In this document: piece by piece, positions 58,681 to 64,000 of the stretch | How positions within the stretch are numbered: position 1 is the first letter of the stretch | Layout: every line of letters starts with the position of its first letter | NCBI RefSeq assembly: GCF_036030735.1 | Contig: NZ_CP107928.1 | Coordinates: 2,666,001 to 2,730,000, forward strand | DNA from: Streptomyces sp. NBC_00425 | Lineage (GTDB): Bacteria; Actinomycetota; Actinomycetes; Streptomycetales; Streptomycetaceae | DNA: 64,000 nt | Direction: 5' to 3' | Translations under genes and position numbers: made by a program | Notes under the pieces: generated by a model | Told to the model about the DNA's origin: nothing | Seen by the model: only the letters and a program-made list of their open reading frames with translations | The model's database searches: none

Positions 58681-59097
58681 TCAGCGGGCTCCGGCCTCGC
58701 GCAGTACGGCGATCGTCTCCGGGTGGGGCCCCGCGGTCGCCCACTGGAGGGGCGTCAGGCCCGTGCCGTGGTCCTCGCGGAGGCCGGGATCGGCGCCGTG
58801 GGCGAGGAGGACGCGGACGGTGTCGACGTAACCCCAACAGGCCGCCGCGCACAGGGGAGTTCCCTCGGCGCCGAGTCCTGCGCTCTCGGCGTCGGGCGGC
58901 GCTCCGGCCTCCAGCAGTCTGCGGGCCGTGTCGGCTCGGCCCTGAACGCAGGCCGCGTACAACGGAGTCGTCCCCTCGGCGTCGGCCGCCGCAGGGTCGG
59001 CGCCGGCTTCGAGCAACCGGTCGACGCTCTTGCCGTCCTCGAAGCGGGCCGCCCGGATCAGACGCGCCGTCAGTTTCTTCTGCCGTCTCCTGTTCAC
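58681..59097 (-). CDS. Ankyrin-repeat protein
   Basis: 138 residues from GTG 59097 (VNRRRQKKLTARLI). Three to four ankyrin repeats: VDRLLEAGADPAAAD, then ADTARRLLEAGAPPDAES, VDTVRVLLAHGADPGLRED and the capping helix ETIAVLREAG. No signal peptide. It probably works in a protein-protein contact role. It is convergent with the conservon, with 24 bases between stops. Confidence 0.85.
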   Translation of the reverse strand: MNRRRQKKLTARLIRAARFEDGKSVDRLLEAGADPAAADAEGTTPLYAACVQGRADTARRLLEAGAPPDAESAGLGAEGTPLCAAACWGYVDTVRVLLAHGADPGLREDHGTGLTPLQWATAGPHPETIAVLREAGAR

Positions 59098-59247
59098 AGG
59101 TGAGGACCCTAGTCCGGCGCGGTGCGGACGTCGCCGGCATTTCCCATGAGCGGCACACAGGAAAGCGGCGGGAAACCGCCAAGCGTGTCCCAGTGATTGA
59201 CCTGCGTCCCTCCCGCCCCTACCTTCTGACCGACTCGCCGAACTCGG

Positions 59248-59261
59248 TTCGAAATATCGAA
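59248..59261 (+). promoter_or_regulatory. Small inverted repeat upstream of the arabinosidase-like gene
   Basis: TTCGA-AATA-TCGAA, with 5-bp arms and a 4-base centre, 49 bases upstream of the coding start. CGAAA-type palindromes occur in front of hemicellulase genes in Streptomyces, bound by LacI-type repressors. The match is short, so only a candidate operator. Confidence 0.35.
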
Positions 59262-59309
59262 TCATGTCGGCTGTATCCGGGCACCCCGCTGCATCCCCCT
59301 GGAGCGCAC

Positions 59310-60680
59310 ATGACCCCCAACCCGTCCCGCCGCCTCTTCCTCGGCGCCGCCGCGTCCGTCCCCCTGGCCCTCACTCTCGGCGTCCCCTCCGCCCGCGCGG
59401 CCGACTCCGCGTACGTGATGGCCTATTTCACCGAATCGACGAATCTCGGCGACGGCACCGACTACGGCCTGCACCTGGCCGTCAGCACGGACGGGCTGCG
59501 CTGGATGCCGCTGAACCAGAACAACCCCGTGGTCACCCCCACCGAGGGCGCGCTCGGACTGCGCGACCCGTTCATCCTGCGCAAGCAGGACGGCACCTTC
59601 GTCGTGCTCGCCACCGACCTGAAGGGGACCGACTGGAACTACGTCAGCCAGTACGTCCACGTCTGGAACTCCACCGACCTGCGCACCTTCACCGGATACC
59701 ACCGGCTGAAGCTGCACGACATGAACACCCACAGCTGGGCGCCGGAGGCCTTCTGGGACGCGGGCCGCGGCCAGTACGCGCTCATCTACTCCGCCGTCAA
59801 CAGCAGCGGGCACAACGTCATCATGGTCAACTACACGACCGACTTCGTCAGCGTCTCGGCCCCCGAGGTCTTCTTCGACCCCGGCTACGACGTGATCGAC
59901 GGTGACATGGCCGTGGGCGTGAACGGGGTCAACTACCTCTACTTCAAGAAGAACGGCACCCTCCTCGGCGCCCGGTCCACCTCCCTGAACCCCGGCAGTT
60001 TCACACCCTTCAGCACCGCCGTCTCCCACGGCGGCACCGAGGCCCCGACGCTGGTCAAGTCCCTCACCTCCGGCACCTGGTACCTGTGGGGCGACACCTA
60101 CACCCCCAACGGGGTCTTCTACGCCTGGCAGTCCACCGACCTGTCGGCCGGCACCTGGACCGCACTGGACCAGAAGACCTACACCCAGCCCGTCAACTCC
60201 AAGCACTGCGGCATCACGACGATCACGTCGACCCAGTACGACAACCTGGTGGCCAAGTGGGGCGCCCCGGCCTGGAACCGGCTGAAGTCCTACAACTTCC
60301 CCGCCCGTTACGTGCGCCACTCCGACTACGTCGGCCGGATCGACGAGTACCCCGTCGAGCCGTACAAGGACTCGCAGTGGACCCTGGTGCCGGGCCTCGC
60401 GGACAGCTCCGGCGTCTCCTTCCGGTCCGTGAACTACCCGACCCGGTACCTGCGGCACTACAACTACGCGCTCCAGCTCGACGTCAACGACGGCACGTCG
60501 ACGTTCGCCGGGGACGCGACGTTCTACCGGACGGCGGGACTGGCGGACGCCGGCTGGTCGTCGTTCCGCTCGTACAACAACCCGACCCGGTACATCCGGC
60601 ACGCCAACTACGTCCTGCGCATCGATCCCGTCTCGACGGCGACGGACAAGCAGGACGCCACGTTCTACGTGGGGTACTGA
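59310..60680 (+). CDS. Tat-exported GH43-like arabinosidase with AbfB (CBM42) domain
   Basis: 456 residues. Twin-arginine signal (PSRRLFLGAAASVPLAL) and cleavage near ARA-AD. Residues about 35-320 form a five-bladed GH43-like propeller: LRDPFILRKQDG has the Asp of the second acid position and HSWAPEAFWD the usual Trp-Ala-Pro-Glu. The C-terminal 140 residues contain three AbfB repeats, each with a NYPTRYLRH- or NNPTRYIRH-like segment, which bind arabinose side chains. It would release arabinose from arabinan or arabinoxylan outside the cell. The ribosome binding site is GGAG nine bases before the ATG. Confidence 0.85.
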   Translation: MTPNPSRRLFLGAAASVPLALTLGVPSARAADSAYVMAYFTESTNLGDGTDYGLHLAVSTDGLRWMPLNQNNPVVTPTEGALGLRDPFILRKQDGTFVVLATDLKGTDWNYVSQYVHVWNSTDLRTFTGYHRLKLHDMNTHSWAPEAFWDAGRGQYALIYSAVNSSGHNVIMVNYTTDFVSVSAPEVFFDPGYDVIDGDMAVGVNGVNYLYFKKNGTLLGARSTSLNPGSFTPFSTAVSHGGTEAPTLVKSLTSGTWYLWGDTYTPNGVFYAWQSTDLSAGTWTALDQKTYTQPVNSKHCGITTITSTQYDNLVAKWGAPAWNRLKSYNFPARYVRHSDYVGRIDEYPVEPYKDSQWTLVPGLADSSGVSFRSVNYPTRYLRHYNYALQLDVNDGTSTFAGDATFYRTAGLADAGWSSFRSYNNPTRYIRHANYVLRIDPVSTATDKQDATFYVGY

Positions 60681-60704
60681 GCCGGGCCGCTTCGGCGGCC
60701 TCAC

Positions 60705-62858
60705 TCACAACCGTGCGAGGAGCGGCAGCAGTTCGGTGGCCGCCGTCACGTCGTCGGTCAGGGGGCGGTCGTCCGTGCCCGCGGGCAGGGCGGCCGCCGC
60801 CACGGCGAAGGCGGCGACCGGCGGCGACCCGGGCAGCATCCTCAACGCCCTTACCGCGGCGACGAGTTCGCAGGCGAGGACGACGCTGTAGGCGTTCGCC
60901 GCGCGCAAGGCCTGGCGGGCGGCCTGACCGGCGAAGCTTGCGGCCTCCTCCAGGCCCCGCGACAGGACCGCGTGTCCCGCCGATGCGGGCGTCGCGCAGG
61001 AACGCAGCTCCGCGAGCGCCGAGTTGGCGGTGTACTCGAGGATCATCGCGCCCGAGCTGCTCGCGGGGCCGCCACCGAGGAAGGCGGGCAGTCCGGTCAG
61101 CCCGGGGTCGCCGAGCGCGGTCAGGCGAGCGGCGGAGAGCTGTGCGGTCTGCAGCAGCGCGAGTCCGGCCGCGTCCAGGGCGAGGCCCAACGGGGCGGCG
61201 AAGAACCCGCCGTGGTGGTAGGCCGCCGCGCCGTCGGGATCCATGAGGGGGTTCTCCGACGGGCAGTTGATCTCCACCTCGACGATCTCGCGCAGCCGTT
61301 CGGAGGCGTCCAGGGCACAGCCGTGCACCTGGGGGAAGGCGCGGAAGCCGAAGGGGTCCTGGACCCGGCCGCCCGGGCGGGGCGGCGGCCGGCCGGGCAG
61401 TCCGAGCAGCCGCCTCACCTCACCCGCCGCGTGGGCCGCCCCGGGATAGGGCCGCAGGGCGTGCACCGGCGCCGCGTACGCCTCCGGCGACCCGGACACC
61501 GCGACGAGCGAGAGCGCGGCGACGGCGTGCGTGGCCCGCAACAGCATCCCGGCCTCCCCCTGCGCCAGCGCCGCCTGCGCCAACGCGAGGGCATTGCTGC
61601 TGAGCAGCGCGAGGGCGTCTCCGGCCTGCAGGACGACGGGAGCCGGGACCCGGCCGGGGAGCGGCGCGCGGGAGCGGCCCGGCGCGGAGACGACGCAAGC
61701 CCGCTCGGGCCGGGTCACCGGCTCGGACGGCGGGGCGGGCAACGGGGCGCGGACGAAAGAGAGTTGAGCACCACCGGTGATCCGGGCGGCGGGGACGGCG
61801 GTATCGGCGGGTGCACCACTACCGGCGGGTGCGCCGCTATCCGTGAGCGCGCCGGTACCGGTGAGCGCGCCGGGCCCGCCGGGGACAGCAGTACCGGCGG
61901 GCGCGCCGGGCCCGCCCTGGAGGGCAGTACCCGTGGGCGCGCCGGGCCCGCCCTGGAGGGCAGTACCCGTGGGCGCGCCGATACCGGTGGAGACGTCCGC
62001 GACCACAGGCGCCTGGCCGACCGGTCCGTCGGTCACCCCCTCGTCGCTGCCGCCGCCCGCAACCGCACCCCCGTCCACCTCACCCGCGGCGATCGCCGCC
62101 ACGGGCACGGCAGGCTCCGCGAGCGCGGCGGGCGCCTCGGACACCTCGGGCCTCGCAGGCGCCGCGGCCATCTCGGGCACCGCAGGGACCGCAGGGACCG
62201 CAGGGACCGCAGGGACCGCAGGGACCGCAGGGACCGCAGGGACCGCAGGGACCGCAGGGACCGCAGGGACCGCAGGGACCGCAGTCAGCTCAAGCGGATC
62301 GGTAGTGTCTTCCAACCCCTCCCCTGCCCAGGGCCGTTCGCCGAGGAGGGTGAGCGCCGTCTGGGCCAGTGCCGTCAGGTCGCCGGTGCCGACGCCCCCG
62401 TACTCGTTGACGGCCGGGTGGACGCGAAGCCGCAGTGCCTCGGTGAGGGCGTCGACGAAGGCCGGCTGGATGCCGGAGCCGCCGGCGAGGAGCTGGTTGG
62501 CGCGGATCGCGAGCATCGCCCGGACCTGACGGACGGGCAGCAGGTCGCCCGCCCCACCGGCGTGGCTGCGCAGCAGGCGCAGTCCGTGCGCGACCTCGTC
62601 GTCCTCGTCGACCGCCACGGAGCGCTGCGCGCCCACGCCGGTGCCGCGGCCGTACAGCCGCCCGGCGGCGGCGAGCCGCTGGGCCGTCCGCCAGGAGCGG
62701 ACGGCCCGCTCACGGGCCTCGGGGGCCACCGAGGGCACGGCCGCACCGTCGGCGAGCGCGATCAGCTCGCCGACGGTGAGGGCGTTTCCGTTCAGGACGA
62801 CCCTGGGGCCCTCGTGGTGCGGGGAGACCCGGGCCGTTCCGTCTGCCGGCGTGTCCAA
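60705..62858 (-). CDS. Aromatic amino acid ammonia-lyase (HAL/PAL)-like protein with repeat-rich insertion, no MIO serine
   Basis: 717 residues from TTG 62858; the family is usually about 510. Conserved features are Tyr69 in [31 protein letters not shown] and HHGGFF. The cofactor site that normally reads Ala-Ser-Gly (GASGDL) reads GVGTGDL at 155-161, so the MIO serine is absent. Between about residues 190 and 410 lies a low-complexity insertion: 12 VPA units coded by a 9-bp repeat, then Ala/Gly-rich sequence with 12-residue repeats ([12 protein letters not shown]). No good ribosome binding site. Whether the protein is an active lyase is doubtful. Convergent with the arabinosidase-like gene. 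Confidence 0.72.
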   Translation of the reverse strand: MDTPADGTARVSPHHEGPRVVLNGNALTVGELIALADGAAVPSVAPEARERAVRSWRTAQRLAAAGRLYGRGTGVGAQRSVAVDEDDEVAHGLRLLRSHAGGAGDLLPVRQVRAMLAIRANQLLAGGSGIQPAFVDALTEALRLRVHPAVNEYGGVGTGDLTALAQTALTLLGERPWAGEGLEDTTDPLELTAVPAVPAVPAVPAVPAVPAVPAVPAVPAVPAVPAVPEMAAAPARPEVSEAPAALAEPAVPVAAIAAGEVDGGAVAGGGSDEGVTDGPVGQAPVVADVSTGIGAPTGTALQGGPGAPTGTALQGGPGAPAGTAVPGGPGALTGTGALTDSGAPAGSGAPADTAVPAARITGGAQLSFVRAPLPAPPSEPVTRPERACVVSAPGRSRAPLPGRVPAPVVLQAGDALALLSSNALALAQAALAQGEAGMLLRATHAVAALSLVAVSGSPEAYAAPVHALRPYPGAAHAAGEVRRLLGLPGRPPPRPGGRVQDPFGFRAFPQVHGCALDASERLREIVEVEINCPSENPLMDPDGAAAYHHGGFFAAPLGLALDAAGLALLQTAQLSAARLTALGDPGLTGLPAFLGGGPASSSGAMILEYTANSALAELRSCATPASAGHAVLSRGLEEAASFAGQAARQALRAANAYSVVLACELVAAVRALRMLPGSPPVAAFAVAAAALPAGTDDRPLTDDVTAATELLPLLARL
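61866..61985. repeat. 36-bp repeats coding a 12-residue unit
   Basis: Two near-identical copies and one diverged copy of a 36-bp unit, coding [12 protein letters not shown] on the reverse strand, inside the ammonia-lyase-like gene. It keeps the reading frame. Confidence 0.8.
62179..62284. repeat. Twelve-copy 9-bp tandem repeat in a coding sequence
   Basis: ACCGCAGGG repeated 11 full times plus a partial copy, almost without change. On the reverse strand each unit codes Val-Pro-Ala. Near-perfect copies indicate recent slippage; all changes in copy number keep the frame. Confidence 0.95.
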
Positions 62859-62895
62859 CGGTTCAGTGCGTAGGTTCGAACGGGTCGGGCCGGGC

Positions 62896-63855
62896 TCAGT
62901 CCAGGCCCGCGGACTTCAGCCAGGCCTTGGCCACGTCCAGCGGGTCCTTGCTCTCCAGCTGCACCTGGGAGTCCAGGTCGAGCAGCGTCTTCGTGTCGAG
63001 CTTGGCGGAGACGGCGTTGAGCGCGTCGACGCCCTCCTTGGAGAGGCCGCTCTTGTAGACGAGGGGCGTCACGTTCGCGAAACCGAAGAGGTTCTTCGGG
63101 TCCTGGAGGACGACGAACTTCTCCTTGGTGATGGTCGGGTCCGTGGTGAAGATGTCCGCGGCCTGCACGGTGTTCTTCTTCAGCGCCGCCCGGGTCAGCG
63201 GACCGCCCGCGTCGAGCGCCTTGAAGTTCTTGAACTTCAGCCCGTACACCGACTCGAGACCGACCATGCCCTGCTGCCTGGTCTGGAACTCGGGCGAACC
63301 GCCGAGAACCAGGTCGGGGGCGGCGTCCTTGAGGTCGGCGAGCGTGGACGCCGAGGTGAGGCTGTACTTCTTCGCGGTCTCCGCGTTGATCGTGACGGAG
63401 TCCTTGTCCTCGGCGGGCGACGACTCCAGCAGCGTCAGCTTGGAGTCGAGCTTCGTCTTCACCGCGGCGTTCACGGTCGCGAGCGAGGTCTGCGCGGCGT
63501 CCTTGTCCAGGTAGGCCAGCAGGGAGCCGTTGTACTCCGGCAGGACGGTGATGGAGCCGTTCTTGAGCAGCCCGTACGTGGTCTCGCGGCTGCCGATGTT
63601 GGGCTTGTAGGACACCTTGACGCCCTTGGCCTTCAGGGCCTCGCCGTAGATGTCGGCGAGCAGGATGCTCTCGGGGAAGTTGTTGGAGCCGACGACCACC
63701 GTGTCGCCGGCCGCCTTGTCGCCGGCGAGCGGGTCGTCGGTGTCACCGCTCTGCGAACCACATCCCGCCAGCAGGACCGTCATCGCGGCCAGGGCGACGG
63801 CCGCCGCGCCGGGGTGGTTCCTCAAGGACCTGCTGCTGTGAGCGTTGGAAGTCAC
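62896..63855 (-). CDS. Glycine betaine/choline-type ABC transporter substrate-binding lipoprotein
   Basis: 319 residues from GTG 63855. Lipobox LLAGCG near residue 31. The body matches OpuAC/OsmF-type binding proteins: VVVGSNNFPESILLADIYGEALKAKG, then IGSRETTYGLLKNGSITVLPEYNGSLL, and QAADIFTTDPTI. It should bind a quaternary ammonium compound for osmoprotection. ATPase and permease genes are not in the window; partner genes may lie beyond the right edge. The gap to the ammonia-lyase-like gene downstream is 37 bases. Confidence 0.86.
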   Translation of the reverse strand: MTSNAHSSRSLRNHPGAAAVALAAMTVLLAGCGSQSGDTDDPLAGDKAAGDTVVVGSNNFPESILLADIYGEALKAKGVKVSYKPNIGSRETTYGLLKNGSITVLPEYNGSLLAYLDKDAAQTSLATVNAAVKTKLDSKLTLLESSPAEDKDSVTINAETAKKYSLTSASTLADLKDAAPDLVLGGSPEFQTRQQGMVGLESVYGLKFKNFKALDAGGPLTRAALKKNTVQAADIFTTDPTITKEKFVVLQDPKNLFGFANVTPLVYKSGLSKEGVDALNAVSAKLDTKTLLDLDSQVQLESKDPLDVAKAWLKSAGLD

Positions 63856-64000
63856 GGTTCCCGTTCCGAGCTGGGGGGTTGATGAGAACTCAAACACTTG
63901 TGTCCTGATCCAATCCATCCGCTTCTCGATCGGTCAAGAGCAACCGTGTTACCGATCGGCGTCGATCCGTGATCGACGGCAGGTGGACCGGGAGACGCCC
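63856..64000. other. Upstream region of the betaine-binding protein gene, to the window edge
   Basis: 145 bases with lower GC than the surroundings between 63880 and 63920, as for a promoter. No gene or clear -10/-35 pair seen. Confidence 0.4.

Overview
The window is high-GC actinobacterial chromosome and reads as a Streptomyces core-to-subterminal region. The taxon markers are a two-domain geosmin synthase, a CprB-type gamma-butyrolactone receptor homologue, a subtilisin inhibitor (SSI), a complete conservon (CvnA-D), mycothiol-linked DinB proteins and DUF6230/DUF6114 genes. Codon use and GC look uniform. I see no tRNA, rRNA, CRISPR, prophage or intact insertion sequence.

Layout. 1-4000: the tail of an AidB-like acyl-CoA dehydrogenase, a GAF-domain regulator, a secreted protein and a GNAT acetyltransferase. 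4063-13672: a sulfur assimilation operon. It starts with a 27-residue leader peptide and continues with sulfite reductase, a small zinc-ribbon protein, APS reductase (cysH), cysC, cysD, cysN, a sulfonate/sulfate-type ABC transporter (binding lipoprotein, ATPase, permease) and a CbiX-type chelatase that would make siroheme for the reductase. 13825-24228: housekeeping and accessory genes (DinB-like protein, ketopantoate reductase-like protein, DUF1697, MMPL exporter, a glycosyltransferase remnant, a phosphotransferase, a DEDDh exonuclease, a SAV2148-type protein). 22891-25164: two adjacent secreted genes that together look like one copper amine oxidase split in two.

25358-36081: glgX, treY and treZ, which convert glycogen to trehalose. 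Two paralogous M14 peptidases, an SSI inhibitor overlapping one of them and an FHA/DUF1707 protein lie between treY and treZ. A seven-copy 47-49 bp minisatellite follows treZ. 36440-46371: a phosphotransferase-like protein without its catalytic Asp, an aminopeptidase P, a LysE pseudogene, a PDZ protein, a LysR regulator with a class-I amidotransferase-like gene, geosmin synthase, an ARMT1/DUF89 protein and the CprB homologue. 46986-52629: secreted and envelope proteins (subtilase with P-domain, AA10 LPMO, a small secreted protein, DUF6230/DUF6114). 53350-58656: an orphan binding lipoprotein directly upstream of a conservon. 58681-63855: an ankyrin protein, a Tat-exported GH43-like/AbfB enzyme, an ammonia-lyase-like protein that lacks the MIO serine and carries a repeat-rich insertion, and a betaine-type binding lipoprotein.

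The best candidates for unusual biology are the split amine oxidase, the leader peptide with downstream hairpins in front of the sulfur operon, the M14 peptidase/SSI coupled pair, the binding protein placed in front of the conservon, and the MIO-less ammonia-lyase homologue. All functional statements come from reading the sequence and from recalled family features; no database search was run.
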